A stretch of 64,000 bases of DNA from Colletes latitarsis (lineage: Eukaryota; Arthropoda; Insecta; Hymenoptera; Colletidae). Position 1 is the first letter of the stretch. Every line of letters begins with the position of its first letter. Location of the stretch: NCBI RefSeq assembly GCF_051014445.1, contig NW_027488370.1, positions 8,804,001-8,868,000 of the forward strand. Direction: 5' to 3'. A model generated the notes under the pieces. The model saw nothing but the letters and a program-made list of their open reading frames with translations. It did not search any database and was not told where the DNA came from. Below are positions 38,201-53,100 of the stretch, one piece after another. The translations under genes were made by a program, and so were the position numbers.

Positions 38201-41200
38201 ACGCTGAAACAGTCAATGAAACCTGGTCTGGATAAATATTTTAGAGGATAACGCATCTTAGGTCTGGGTTAGGTCTAAGATTTGCCCTCATCAGGCTCAC
38301 AGTTTAGCGTTTTTCACATACTTCTTGAACAGATCCTGGGCTTTCTCTGTTTGGATCACGAAGTAGTGTGGTACCACACTGAAACAGTCCATTAAACCTG
38401 GTTTCGCTCAATATTATAGAGGATAACGCATGTTAGGTCTAGGTTAGGTCTGGGATTTTCACTGATCAGACTCATACTTTCGCATTCTTCACATACTTGT
38501 TGAACGGATCCTGGGTTTTTTCTGGTTTGGATCACGTAGTATTGTGGTACCACACTGAAACATTCAATTAAACCTGGTCTTGATAAATATTTTAGAGAAT
38601 AACGCATGTTAGGTCTGGGTTAGGTCTAGGATTTGCCCTCATCAGGCTCATACTTTCGCATATTTCTCATACTTCATGGCTAGATCCTGGGCTATTTCTG
38701 GATTGGATCACGTAGTCATGTAGTACCACACTGAAACAGTCAAATAAACCTGGTTTCCATCAATATTCTAGAGGACAACGCATGTTAGGTCTAGGTTAGG
38801 CCTGGGATTTGCCCTCATCAGGGTCATACTGTCGCAGTTTTAACATACTTGTTGAACGGATCCTGGGTTTTTTCTGGTATGGTTCACGTAGTAATGTGGT
38901 ACCACACTGAAACATTCAATTAAACCTTTTCTTGATAAATATTTTAGCGGATAACGCATGTTAGGTTTGGGTTAGGTCTAGGATTTGCCCTCATCAGGCT
39001 CATACTTTCGCATATTTCTCATACTTCATGGCTAGATCCTGGGCTATTTCTGGATTGGATCACGTAGTCATGTAGTACCACACTGAAACAGTCAAATAAA
39101 CCTGGTTTTGATCAATATTTTAGAGAATAATTCATGTTAGGTCTAGGTTAGGTCTGGGATTTGCTCCCATCAGGCTCATTCTTTCGCATATTTCTCATAC
39201 TTGATGGCTAGATCCTGGGCTTTTTCTGGATTGCATCACGTAGTAATGAAGTACAACACTGAAACAGTCAATTAAACCTGGTTCCCATCAATATTCTAGA
39301 GGACAACGCATGTTAGGTCTAGGTTAGGCCTGGGATTTGCCCTCATCAGGGTCATACTGTCGCAGTTTTAACATACTTGTTGAACGGATCCTGGGTTTTT
39401 TCTGGTTTGGTTCACGTAGTAATGTGTTACCACACTGAAACATTCAATTAAACCTGGTCTTGATAAATATTTTAGAGGATAACGCATGTTAGGTTTGGGT
39501 TAGGTCTAGGATTTGCCCTCATCAGGCTCATACTTTCGCATATTTCTCATACTTCATGGCTAGATCCTGGGCTGAATCTGGATTGTATCACGTAGTAATG
39601 TGGCACCACGCTGAAACAGTCGATTAAACCTGGTTTCGATCAATATTTTAGAGGATAACGCAAGTTAAGTCTAGGATAGGTCTGGGATTTGACCTCATCA
39701 GACTCATACTTTCGCGTTTTTCACATACTTGTTGAACAGATCCTGGGTTTTTTCTGGTTTGGATCACGTATTAATGTGGGACCACACTGAAACAGTCAAT
39801 GAAACCTGGTTTCGATCATTATTTTAGAGAATAATTCATGTTAGGTCTAGGTCAGGTCTGGGATTTGCTCTCATCAGGCTCATTCTTTCGCATATTTCTC
39901 ATACTTGATGGCTAGATCCTGGGCTTCTTCTGGATTGCATCACGTAGTAATGAAGTACAACACTGAAACAGTCAATTAAACCTGGTTTCCATCAATATCT
40001 TAGAGGACAACGCAAGTTAGGTCTGGGATAGGTCTTGGATTTGCCCTCATCAGGCTCATACTTTCGCGTTTTTCACATACTTGTTGAACAGATCCTGGGT
40101 TTTTTCTGGTTTGGATCACGTAGTAGTGTGGTACCACACTGAAACAGTCCATTTTACCTGGTTTGGACCAATATTTTAGAGGATAACGCATGTTAGGTCT
40201 AGGTCAGGTCTGGGATTTTCACTCATCAGACTCATACTTTCGCATTCTTTACATACTTGTTGAACGGATCCTGGGTTTTTTCTGGTTTGGATCACGTAGT
40301 AATGTGGGACCACACTGAAACAGTCAATTAAACCTGGTTTCGATCAATATTTTAGAGAATAATTCATGTTAGGTCTAGTTCAGGTCTGGGATTTGCTCTC
40401 ATCAGGCTCATTCTTTCGCATATTTCTCATACTTGATGGCTAGATCCTGGGCTTCTTCTGGTTTGGATCACGTAGTAGTGTGGTACCACACTGAAACAGT
40501 CCATTATACCTGGTTTGGATCAATATTTTAGAGGATAACGCATGTTAGGTCTAGGTTAGGCCTGGGATTTTCACTCATCAGGCTCATTCTTTCGCGTTTT
40601 TCACATACTTGTTGAACGGATCCTGGGTTTTTTCTGGTTTGGATCACGTTGTAATGTGGGACCACACTGAAACAGTCAATTAAACCTGGTTTCGATCAAT
40701 ATTTTAGAGAATAATTCATGTTAGGTCTAGGTCAGGTCTCGGATTTGCTCTCATCAGGCTCATTCTTTCGCATATTTCTCATACTTGATGGCTAGATCCT
40801 GGGCTTCTTCTGGATTGCATCACGTAGCAATGAAGTACAACACTGAAATAGTCAATTAAACCTTGTTTCCATCAATATCTTAGAGGACAACGCAAGTTAT
40901 GTCTGGGATATGTCTGGGATTTGCCCTCATCAGGCTCATACTTTCACGTTTTTCACATACTTGTTGAACAGATCCTGGGTTTTTTCTGGTTTGGATCACG
41001 TAGTAATGTGGGACCACACTGGAACAATCAATTAAACCTGGCCTTGATAAATATTTTAAAGGATAACGCAAGTTAGGTCTGGGATTGGCCTGGGATTTGA
41101 TATCATCAGACTCATACTTTCGCACACTTCACATACTCGTTGAACAGATCCTGGGTTATTTTCTGATTTGGATCACATAGTAATATGGTACCACACTGAA

Positions 41201-41912
41201 ACAGTCGATTAAACCAGGTTTCGATCTATATTTTTGAGGATAACGCATGTTAGGTCTAGGTTGGGCCTGGGATTTTCACTCATCAGACTCATACTTTCGC
41301 ATTCTTCACATACTTGTTGAACGGATCCTGGGTTTTTTCTGGTTTGGATCACGTAGTAATGTGGGACCACACTGAAACAGTCAATTAAACCTGGTTTCGA
41401 TCAATATTTTAGAGAATAATTCATGTTAGGTCTAGGTCAGGTCTGGGATTTGCTCTCATCAGGCTCATTCTTTCGCATATTTCTCATACTTGATGGCTAG
41501 ATCCTGGGCTTCCTCTGGATTGCATCACGTAGTAATGAAGTACAACACTGAAACAGTCAATTAAACCTGGTTACCATCAATATCTTACAGGACAACGCAA
41601 GTTAGGTCTGGGATATGTCTGGGATTTGCCCTCATCAGGCTCATACTTTCGCGTTTTTCACATACTTGTTGAACAGATCCTGGGTTTTTTCTGGTTTGGA
41701 TCACGTAGTAGTGTGGTACCACGCTGAAACAGTCCATTAAACCTGGTTTGGATCAATATTTTAGAGGATAACGCATGTTAGGTCTAGGTTAGGCCTGGGA
41801 TTTTCACTCATCAGACTCATACTTTCGCATTCTTCACACACTTGTTGAACGGATCCTGGGTTATTTCTGGTTTGGATCACGTAGTAATGTGGGACCACAC
41901 TGAAACAGTCAA
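38201..41912 (+). repeat. Family B HOR block, 7.4-7.7-kb displacement, copy 2
   Basis: Second copy of 30,816-34,165, with two extra monomers at about 38,757-39,060. The extra pair includes a CATACTGTCGCAGTTTTAAC monomer of the kind also found near 36,540, 37,245 and 37,430. A mismatching stretch from about 40,280 to 40,600 corresponds to 32,540-32,860. Confidence 0.85.
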
Positions 41913-42755
41913 TTAAACCTGGTTTCGATCAATATTTTAGAGAATAATTCATGTTAGGTCTAGGTTAGGTCTGGGATTTGCCCACATCAGGCTCATTCTT
42001 TCGTATATTTCTCATACATGTTGAACAGATCCTGGGTTTTTTCTGATTTGGATCACGTAGTAATGTGGGACCACAGTGAAACATTCAATTAAACCTGGTC
42101 TTGATAAATATTTTAGAGGATAACGCATGTTAGGTTTGGGTTAGGTCTAGGATTTGCCCTCATCAGGCTCATACTTTCGCATATTTCTCATACTTCATGG
42201 GTAGATCCTGGGCTTCTTCTGGATTGCATCACGTAGTAATGAAGTACAACACTGAAACAGTCAATTAAACCTGGTTTCCATCAATATCTTAGAGGACAAC
42301 GCAAGTTAGGTCTAGGTTAGGCCTGGGATTTTCACTCATCAGACTCATACTTTCGCATTCTTCACATACTTGTTGAACAGATCCTGGGTTTTTTCTGGTT
42401 TGGATCACGTAGTAGTGTGGTACCACGCTGAAACAGTCCATTGAACCTGGTTTGGATCAATATTTTAGAGGATAACGCATGTTAGGTCTAGGTTAGGCCT
42501 GGGATTTTCACTCATCAGACTCATACTTTCGCATTCTTCACATACTTGTTGAACGGATCCTGGGTTATTTCTGGTTTGGATCACGTAGTAATGTGGGACC
42601 ACTCTGAAACAGTCAATTAAACCTGGTTTCGATCAATATTTTAGAGAATAATTCATGTTAGGTCTAGGTTAGGTCTGGGATTTGCCCACATCAGGCTCAT
42701 TCTTTCGTATATTTCTCATACATGTTGAACAGATCCTGGGTTTTTTCTGGTTTGG
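41701..42755 (+). repeat. 704-bp local duplication (4-mer)
   Basis: 41,701-42,050 recurs at 42,405-42,755, 704 bp (4 x 176) later. Shared features are CAGTCCATT followed by GGTTTGGATCAATATT, TTTGCCCACATCAGG and TTTCGTATATTTCTCATAC. Differences are few, for example CCATTGAACC against CCATTAAACC. Confidence 0.8.
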
Positions 42756-43305
42756 ATCACGTAGTAATGTGGGACCACACTGAAACAATCAATTAAACCT
42801 GGTCTTGATAAATATTTTAGAGGATAACGCATGTTAGGTCTGGGTTTGGTCTAGGATTTGCCCTCATGAGGCTCATACTTTCGCATATTTCTCATACTTC
42901 AAGGCTAGATCCTGGGCTGTTTCTGGATTGTATCACGTAGTAATGTGGTACCACGCTGAAACAGTCAATTAAACCTGGTTTCGATCAATATTTTAGAGGA
43001 TAACGCAAGTTAGGTCTGGGATAGTTCTAGGATTTGCCCTCATCAGGCTCTTACTTTCGCATATTTCTCATACTTCATGGATAGATCCTGGGCTATTTCT
43101 GGATTGGATCACGTAGTAAAGTAGTACCACACTGCAACATTCAATGAAACCTGGTCTGGATAAATATTTTAGAGGTTAGCGCATCTTAGGTCTGGGTTAG
43201 GTCTAAGATTTGCCCTCATCAGGCTCACAGTTTAGCGTTTTTCACATACTTGTTGAACAGATCCTGGGTTTTTTCTGGTTTGGATCACGAAGTAATGTGG
43301 TACCA

Positions 43306-46300
43306 CACTGAAACAGTCCATTAAACCTGGTTTCGCTCAATATTTTAAAGGATAACGCATGTAAGGTCTAGGTTAGGTCTGGGATTTGCTCTCATCAGGC
43401 TCGTTCTTTCGCATATTTCTCATACTTGATGGCTAGAACCTGGGTTTTTTCTGGTTTGGATCACGTAGTAATGTGGTACCACACTGAAACAGTCGATTAA
43501 AGCTGGTTTCGATCAATATTTTAGAGGATAACGCAAGTTAGGTCTGGGAATGGTCTGGGATTTGACCTCATCAGACTCATACTTTCGCAACACTTCACAT
43601 ACTCCTTGAACAGATCCTGGGTTATTTTCTGGTTTGGATCACATAGTAATGTGGTACCACACTGAAACAGTCGATTAAACCAGGTTTCGATCAATATTTT
43701 AGAGGATAACGCATGTTAGGTCTAGGTTAGGCCTGGGATTTTCACTCATCAGACTCATACTTTCGCATTCTTCACATACTTGTTGAACGGATCCTGGGTT
43801 TTTTCTGGTTTGGATCACGTAGTAATGTGGTACCACACTGAAACGGTCAATTAAACCTGGTTTCGATCAATATTTTAGAGGATAACGCAAGTTAGGTCTG
43901 GGATAGGTCTGGGATTTGACCTCATCAGACTCATACTTTCGCACACTTCACGTACTCGTTGAACAGATCCTGGGTTATTTTCTGGTTTGGATCACATAGT
44001 AATGTGGTACCACACTGAAACAGTCGATTAAACCAGGTTTCGATCAATATTTTAGAGAATAATTCATGTTAGGTCAAGGTTAGGTCTGGGATTTGCTCTC
44101 ATCAGGCTCATTCTTTCGCATATTTCTCATACTTCATGGCTAGATGCTGGGCTGTTTCTGGATTGTGTCACGTAGTAATGTGGTACCACGCTGAAACAGT
44201 CAATTTAACCTGGATTCGATCAATATTTTAGAGGATAACGCAAGTTAGGTCTGGGATAGGTCTAGGATTTGCCCTCATCAGGCTCTTACTTTCGCATATT
44301 TCTCATACTTCATTGCTAGATCCTGGCCTATTTCTGGATTGGATCACGTAGTAAAGTGGTACCACATTGAAACATTCAATGAATCCACGTCTGGATAAAT
44401 ATTTTAGAGGGTAACGCATCTTAGGTCTGGGTTAGGTCTAAGATTTGCCCTCATCAGGCTCACAGTTTCGCGTTTTTCACATACCTGTTGAACAGATCCT
44501 AGGTCTTTTCTGGTTTGGATCACGAAGTAGTGTGGTACCACACTGAAACAGTCAATGAAACCTGGTTTCCATCAATATTTTAGAGGATAACGCATGTTAG
44601 GTCTAGGTTAGGTCTGGGATTTGCTCTCATCAGGCTCATTCATTCGCATATTTCTCATACTTGATGGCTAGATCCTGGGCTTTTTCTGGATTGCATCACG
44701 TAGTAATGTAGTACCACACTGAAACAGACAATGAAACCTGGTTTCCATCAATATTTTAGAGGACAACGCATGTTAGGTCTAGGTAAGGCCTGAGATTTTC
44801 ACTGATCGGACTCATACTTTCGCATTTTTCACATACTTGTTGAACGGATCCTGGGTTTTTTCTGGTTTGGATCACGTAGTAATGTGGTACCACACTGAAA
44901 CGGTCAATTAAACCTGGTTTCGATCAATATTTTAGAGAATAATTCATGTTAGGTCAAAGTTAGGTCTGGGATTTGCCCTCATCAGGCTCATTCTTTCGCA
45001 TATTTCTCAAACTTGATGGCTAGATCCTGGGCTTTTTCTGGATTGCATCACGTAGTAATGAAGTACAACACTGAAACAGTCAATTAAACCTGGTTTCCAT
45101 CAATATCTTAGAGGACAACGCAAGTTAGGTCTGGGAATGGTCTGGGATTTGACCTCATCAGACTCATACTTTCGCAACACTTCACATACTCCTTGAACAG
45201 ATCCTGGGTTATTTTCTGGTTTGGATCACATAGTAATGTGGTACCACACTGAAACAGTCGATTAAACCAGGTTTCGATCAATATTTTAGAGGATAACGCA
45301 TGTTAGGTCTAGGTTAGGCCTGGGATTTTCACTCATCAGACTCATACTTTCGCATTCTTCACATACTTGTTGAACGGATCCTGGGTTTTTTCTGGTTTGG
45401 ATCACGTAGTAATGTGGGACCACACTGAAACTGTCAATTAAACCTGGTTTCGATCAATATTTTAGAGAATAATTCATGTTAGGTCTAGGTCAGGTCTGGG
45501 ATTTGCTCTCATCAGGCTCATTCTTTCGCATATTTCTCATACTTGATGGCTAGATCCTGGGCTACTTCTGGATTGCATCACGTAGTAATGTAGTACCACA
45601 CTGAAACAGACAATGAAACCTGGTTTCCATCAATATTTTAGAGGACAACGCATGTTAGGTCTAGGTTAGGCCTGGGATTTTCACTCATCAGACTCATACT
45701 TTCGCATTCTTCACATACTTGTTGAACGGATCCTGGGTTTTTTCTGGTTTGGATCACGTAGTAATGTGGGACCACACTGAAACTGTCAATTAAACCTGGT
45801 TTCGATCAATATTTTAGAGAATAATTCATGTTAGGTCTAGGTCAGGTCTGGGATTTGCCCACATCAGGCTCATTCTTTCGCATATTTCTCATACATGTTG
45901 AACAGATCCTGGGTTTTTTCTGGTTTGGATCACGTAGTAATGTGGGACCACACTGAAACAATCAATTAAACCTGGTCTTGATAAATATTTTAGAGGATAA
46001 CGCATGTTAGGTCTGGGTTAGGTCTAGGATTTGCCCTCATCAGGCTCATACTTTCGCATATTTCTCATACTTCAAGGCTAGATCCTGGGCTATTTCTGGA
46101 TTGGATCACGTAGTAAAGTGGTACCACACTGAAACATTCAATGAAACCTGGTCTGGATAAATATTTTAGAGGTTAGCGCATCTTAGGTCTGGGTTAGGTC
46201 TAAGATTTGCCCTCATCAGGCTCACAGTTTAGCGTTTTTCACATACTTGTTGAACAGATCCTGGGTTTTTTCTGGTTTGGATCACGAAGTAATGTGGTAC

Positions 46301-46873
46301 CACACTGAAACAGTCCATTAATCCTGGTTTCGCTCAATATTTTAAAGGATAACGCGTGTAAGGTCTAGGTTAGGTCTGGGATTTGCTCTCATCAGGCTCA
46401 TTCTTTCGCATATTTCTCATACTTGATGGCTAGAACCTGGGTTTTTTCTGGTTTGGATCACGTAGTAATGTGGTACCACACTGAAACAGTCGATTAAAGC
46501 TGGTTTCGATCAATATTTTAGAGGATAACGCAAGTTAGGTCTGGGAATGGTCTGGGATTTGACCTCATCAGACTCATACTTTCGCAACACTTCACATACT
46601 CGTTGAACAGATCCTGGGTTATTTTCTGGTTTGGATCACATAGTAATGTGGTACCACACTGAAACAGTCGATTAAAGCAGGTTTCGATCAATATTTTAGA
46701 GAATAATTCATGTCAGGTCAAGGTTAGGTCTGGGATTTGCTCTCATCAGGCTCATTCTTTCGCATATTTCTCATACTTCATGGCTAGATGCTGGGCTGTT
46801 TCTGGATTGTGTCACGTAGTAATGTGGTACCACGCTGAAACAGTCAATTTAACCTGGATTCGATCAATATTTT
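43306..46873 (+). repeat. Family B large HOR, copy 0
   Basis: 43,306-44,612 matches 50,356-51,662 at 7,050 bp, and 45,301-46,873 matches 51,645-53,217 at 6,344 bp. The 706-bp change is four monomers (about 44,613-45,300) that are missing from the next copy. Markers include GCATGTAAGGTCTAGG, TTTCGCAACACTTCACATAC and CAATTTAACCTGGATTCG. The four-monomer segment reappears at 60,409 onward. Confidence 0.88.
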
Positions 46874-47149
46874 AGAGGATAACGCAAGTTAAGTCTGGGA
46901 TAGGCCTGGGATTTTCACTCATCAGACTCATACTTTCGCATTCTTCACATACTTGTTGAACGGATCCTGGGTTTTTTCTGGTTTGGAACACGTAGTAATG
47001 TGGTACCACACTGAAACGGTCAATTAAACCTGGTTTCGATCAATATTTTAGAGGATAACGCAAGTTAGGTCTGGGATAGGTCTGGGATTTGCCCTCATCA
47101 GGCTCATACTTTCGCATTCTTCACATACTTGTTGAACTGATCCTGGGTT

Positions 47150-50100
47150 TTTTCTGGTTTGGATCACGTAGTAATGTGGTACCACACTGAAACGGTCAAT
47201 TAAACCTCGTTTCGATCAAAATTTTAGAGGATAACGCAAGTTAGGACTGGGATAGGTCTGGGATTTGACCTCATCAGACTCATACTTTCGCACACTTCAC
47301 GTACTCGTTGAACAGATCCTGGGTTATTTTCTGGTTTGGATCACATAGTAATGTGGTACCACACTGAAACAGTCGATTAAAGCAGGTTTCGATCAATATT
47401 TTAGAGAATAATTCATGTCAGGTCAAGGTTAGGTCTGGGATTTGCTCTCATCAGGCTCATTCTTTCGTATATTTCTCATACTTCATGGCTAGATGCTGGG
47501 CTGTTTCTGGATTGTGTCACGTAGTAATGTGGTACCACGCTGAAACAGTCAATTTAACCTGGATTCGATCAATATTTTAGAGGATAACGCAAGTTAGGTC
47601 TGGGATAGGTCTAGGATATGCCCTAATCAGGCTCTTACTTTCGCATATTTCTCATACTTCATGGCTAGATCCTGGCCTATTTCTGGATTGGATCACGTAG
47701 TAAAGTGGTACCACATTGAAACATTCAATGAAACCTCGTCTGGATAAATATTTTAGAGGGTAACGCATCTTAGGTCTGGGTTAGGTCTAAGATTTGCCCT
47801 CATCAGGCTCACAGTTTCGCGTTTTTCACATACTTGTTGAACAGATCCTGGGTTTTTTCTGGTTTGGATCACGAAGTAGTGTGGTACCACACTGAAACAG
47901 TCAATGAAACCTGGTTTGGATCAATATTTTAGAGGATAACGCATGTTAGGTCTAGGTTAGGTCTGGGATTTGCTCTCATCAGGCTCATTCATTCGCATAT
48001 TTCTCATACTTGATGGCTAGATCCTGGGCTTTTTCTGGATTGCATCACGTAGTAATGTAGTACCACACTGAAACAGACAATGAAACCTGGTTTCCATCAA
48101 TATTTTAGAGGACAACGCATGTTAGGTCTAGGTAAGGCCTGAGATTTTCACTGATCGGACTCATACTTTCGCATTCTTCACATACTTCTTGAACGGATCC
48201 TGGGTTTTTTCTGGTTTGGATCACGTAGTAATGTGGTACCACACTGAAGCGGTCAATTAAATCTGGTTTCGATCAATATTTTAGAGAATAATTCATGTTA
48301 GGTCAAAGTTAGGTCTGGGATTTGCCCTCATCAAGCTCATTCTTTCGCATATTTCTCAAACTTGATGGCTAGATCCAGGGCTTTTTCAGTATTGCATCAC
48401 GTAGTAATGTGGTACCACACTGAAACATTCAATTAAACCTGGTCTTGACAAATATTTTAGAGGCTAACGCATGTTAGGTCTGGGTTAGGTCTAGGATTTG
48501 CCCTCATCAGGCTCATACTTTCGCATATTTCTCATACTTCATGGCTACATCCTGGGCTTTTTCTGGATTGCATCACGTAGTAGTGTGGTACCACACTGAA
48601 ACAGTCCATTATACCTGGTTTGGATCAATATTTTAGAGGACAACGCATGTTAGGTCTAGGTAAGGCCTGAGATTTTCACTGATCGGACTCATACTTTCGC
48701 ATTCTTCACATACTTCTTGAACGGATCCTGGGTTTTTTCTGGTTTGGATCAGGTAGTAATGTGGAACCACACTGAAACAGTCGATTAAACCTGGTTTCGA
48801 TCAATATTTTAGAGGATAACGCAAGTTAAGTCTGGGATTGGTCTGGGATTAGACCTCATCAGACTCATACTTTCGCACACGTCACATACTCGTTGAACAG
48901 ATCCTGGGTTATTTTCTGGTTTGGATCATATAGTAATGTGGTACCACACTGAAACAGACGATTAAACCAGGTTTCGATCAATATTTTTGAGGATAACGCA
49001 TGTTAGGTCTAGGTTAGGCCTGGGATTTTCACTCGTCAGACTCATACTTTCGCATTCTTCACATACTTGTTGAACGGATCCTGGGTTTTTTCTGGTTTGG
49101 ATCACGTAGTAATGTGGGACCACACTGAAACAGTCAATTAAACCTCGTTTCGATCAATATTTTAGAGAATAATTCATGTTAGGTCTAGGTCAGGTCTGGG
49201 ATTTGCTGTCATCAGGCTCATTCTTTCGCATATTTCTCATACTTGATGGCTAGATCCTGGGCTTTTTCTGGATTGCATCACGTAGTAACGAAGTACAACA
49301 CTGAAACAGTCAATTAACCCTGGTTTCCATCAATATCTTAGAGGACAACGCAAGTTAGGTCTGGGATATGTCTGGGATTTGCCCTCATCAGGCTCATACT
49401 TTCGCGTTTTTCACATACTTGTTGAACAGATCCTGGGTTTTTTCTGGTTTGGATCACGTAGTAGTGTGGTACCACGCTGAAACAGTCCATTAAACCTGGT
49501 TTGGATCAATATTTTAGAGGATAACCCATGTTAGGTCTAGGTTAGGCCTGGGATTTTCACTCATCAGACTCATACCTTCGCATTCTTCACATACTTGATG
49601 GCTCGATCCTGGTTTTTTTCTGGTTTGGATCACGTAGTAATGTGGTACCACACTGAAACAGTCGATTAAACCTGGTTTCGATCAATATTTTAGAGGATAA
49701 CGCAAGTTAAGTCAGGGAATGGTCTGGGATTTGACCTCATCAGACTCATACTTTCGCACACTTCACATACTCGTTGAACGGATCCTGGGTTATTTTCTGG
49801 TTTGGATCACATAGTAATGTGGTACCACACTGAAGCAGTCGATTAAACCAGGTTTCGATCAATTTTTTTGAGGATAACGCATGTTAGGTCTAGGTTAGGT
49901 CTGGGATTTTCACTCATCAGACTCATACTTTCGCATTCTTCACATACTTGTTGAACGGATACTGGGTTTTTTCTGGTTTGGATCACGTAGTAATGTGGGA
50001 CCACACTGAAACAGTCAATTAAACCTGGTTTCGATCAATATTTTAGAGAATAATTCATGTTAGGTCTAGGTTAGGCCTGGGATTTGCCCTCGTCAGGCTC

Positions 50101-53100
50101 ATACTTTCGCATATTTCTCATACTTCATGGCTAGATCCTGGGCTATTTCTGGATTGGATCACGTAGTAATGTGGTACCACACTGAAACTGTCAATTAAAC
50201 CTGGTTTCGATCAATATTTTAGAGGATAACGCAAGTTAGGTCTGGGATATGTCTGGGATTTGCCCTCATCAGGCTCATACTTTCGCGTTTTTCACACACT
50301 TGTTGAACAGATCCTGGGTTTTTTCTGGTTTGGATCACGTAGTAGTGTGGTACCACGCTTAAACAGTCCATTAAACCTGGTCTCGCTCAATATTTTAGAG
50401 GATAACGCATGTAAGGTCTAGGTTAGGTCTGGGATTTGCTCTCATCAGGCTCGTTCTTTCGCATATTTCTCATACTTGATGGCTAGAACCTGGGTTTTTT
50501 CTGGTTTGGATCACGTAGTAATGTGGTACCACACTGAAACAGTCGATTAAAGCTGGTTTCGATCAATATTTTAGAGGATAACGCAAGTTAGGTCTGGGAA
50601 TGGTCTGGGATTTGACCTCATCAGACTCATACTTTCGCAACACTTCACATACTCCTTGAACAGATCCTGGGTTATTTTCTGGTTTGGATCACATAGTAAT
50701 GTGGTACCACACTGAAACAGTCGATTAAACCAGGTTTCGATCAATATTTTAGAGGATAACGCATGTTAGGTCTAGGTTAGGCCTGGGATTTTCACTCATC
50801 AGACTCATACTTTCGCATTCTTCACATACTTGTTGAACGGATCCTGGGTTTTTTCTGGTTTGGATCACGTAGTAATGTGGTACCACACTGAAACGGTCAA
50901 TTAAACCTGGCTTCGATCAATATTTTAGAGGATAACGCAAGTTAGGTCTGGGATAGGTCTGGGATTTGACCTCATCAGACTCATACTTTCGCACACTTCA
51001 CGTACTCGTTGAACAGATCCTGGGTTATTTTCTGGTTTGGATCACATAGTAATGTGGTACCACACTGAAACAGTCGATTAAACCAGGTTTCGATCAATAT
51101 TTTAGAGAATAATTCATGTTAGGTCAAGGTTAGGTCTGGGATTTGCTCTCATCAGGCTCATTCTTTCGCATATTTCTCATACTTCATGGCTAGATGCTGG
51201 GCTGTTTCTGGATTGTGTCACGTAGTAATGTGGTACCACGCTGAAACAGTCAATTTAACCTGGATTCGATCAATATTTTAGAGGATAACGCAAGTTAGGT
51301 CTGGGATAGGTCTAGGATTTGCCCTCATCAGGCTCTTACTTTCGCATATTTCTCATACTTCATTGCTAGATCCTGGCCTATTTCTGGATTGGATCACGTA
51401 GTAAAGTGGTACCACATTGAAACATTCAATGAAACCTCGTCTGGATAAATATTTTAGAGGGTAACGCATCTTAGGTCTGGGTTAGGTCTAAGATTTGCCC
51501 TCATCAGGCTCACAGTTTCGCGTTTTTCACATACTTGTTGAACAGATCCTAGGTCTTTTCTGGTTTGGATCACGAAGTAGTGTGGTACCACACTGAAACA
51601 GTCAATGAAACCTGGTTTCCATCAATATTTTAGAGGATAACGCATGTTAGGTCTAGGTTAGGCCTGGGATTTTCACTCATCAGACTCATACTTTCGCATT
51701 CTTCACATACTTGTTGAACGGATCCTGGGTTTTTTCTGGTTTGGATCACGTAGTAATGTGGGACCACACTGAAACTGTCAATTAAACCTGGTTTCGATCA
51801 ATATTTTAGAGAATAATTCATGTTAGGTCTAGGTCAGGTCTGGGATTTGCTCTCATCAGGCTCATTCTTTCGCATATTTCTCATACTTGATGGCTAGATC
51901 CTGGGCTACTTCTGGATTGCATCACGTAGTAATGTAGTACCACACTGAAACAGACAATGAAACCTGGTTTCCATCAATATTTTAGAGGACAACGCATGTT
52001 AGGTCTAGGTTAGGCCTGGGATTTTCACTCATCAGACTCATACTTTCGCATTCTTCACATACTTGTTGAACGGATCCTGGGTTTTTTCTGGTTTGGATCA
52101 CGTAGTAATGTGGGACCACACTGAAACTGTCAATTAAACCTGGTTTCGATCAATATTTTAGAGAATAATTCATGTTAGGTCTAGGTCAGGTCTGGGATTT
52201 GCCCACATCAGGCTCATTCTTTCGCATATTTCTCATACATGTTGAACAGATCCTGGGTTTTTTCTGGTTTGGATCACGTAGTAATGTGGGACCACACTGA
52301 AACAATCAATTAAACCTGGTCTTGATAAATATTTTAGAGGATAACGCATGTTAGGTCTGGGTTAGGTCTAGGATTTGCCCTCATCAGGCTCATACTTTCG
52401 CATATTTCTCATACTTCAAGGCTAGATCCTGGGCTATTTCTGGATTGGATCACGTAGTAAAGTGGTACCACACTGAAACATTCAATGAAACCTGGTCTGG
52501 ATAAATATTTTAGAGGTTAGCGCATCTTAGGTCTGGGTTAGGTCTAAGATTTGCCCTCATCAGGCTCACAGTTTAGCGTTTTTCACATACTTGTTGAACA
52601 GATCCTGGGTTTTTTCTGGTTTGGATAACGAAGTAATGTGGTACCACACTGAAACAGTCCATTAAACCTGGTTTCGCTCAATATTTTAAAGGATAACGCG
52701 TGTAAGGTCTAGGTTAGGTCTGGGATTTGCTCTCATCAGGCTCATTCTTTCGCATATTTCTCATACTTGATGGCTAGAACCTGGGTTTTTTCTGGTTTGG
52801 ATCACGTAGTAATGTGGTACCACACTGAAACAGTCGATTAAAGCTGGTTTCGATCAATATTTTAGAGGATAACGCAAGTTAGGTCTGGGAATGGTCTGGG
52901 ATTTGACCTCATCAGACTCATACTTTCGCAACACTTCACATACTCCTTGAACAGATCCTGGGTTATTTTCTGGTTTGGATCACATAGTAATGTGGTACCA
53001 CACTGAAACAGTCGATTAAAGCAGGTTTCGATCAATATTTTAGAGAATAATTCATGTCAGGTCAAGGTTAGGTCTGGGATTTGCTCTCATCAGGCTCATT

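Noticed and set aside
103..41125. Dozens of open frames of 60-108 codons on both strands
   Set aside because: They recur with the monomers and encode the same peptides wherever the same monomers lie. Many plus-strand ones open at TTG or GTG. The 176-bp period is 58 codons plus two bases, so frames cannot run through the array. None has a recognisable domain or its own regulatory context.
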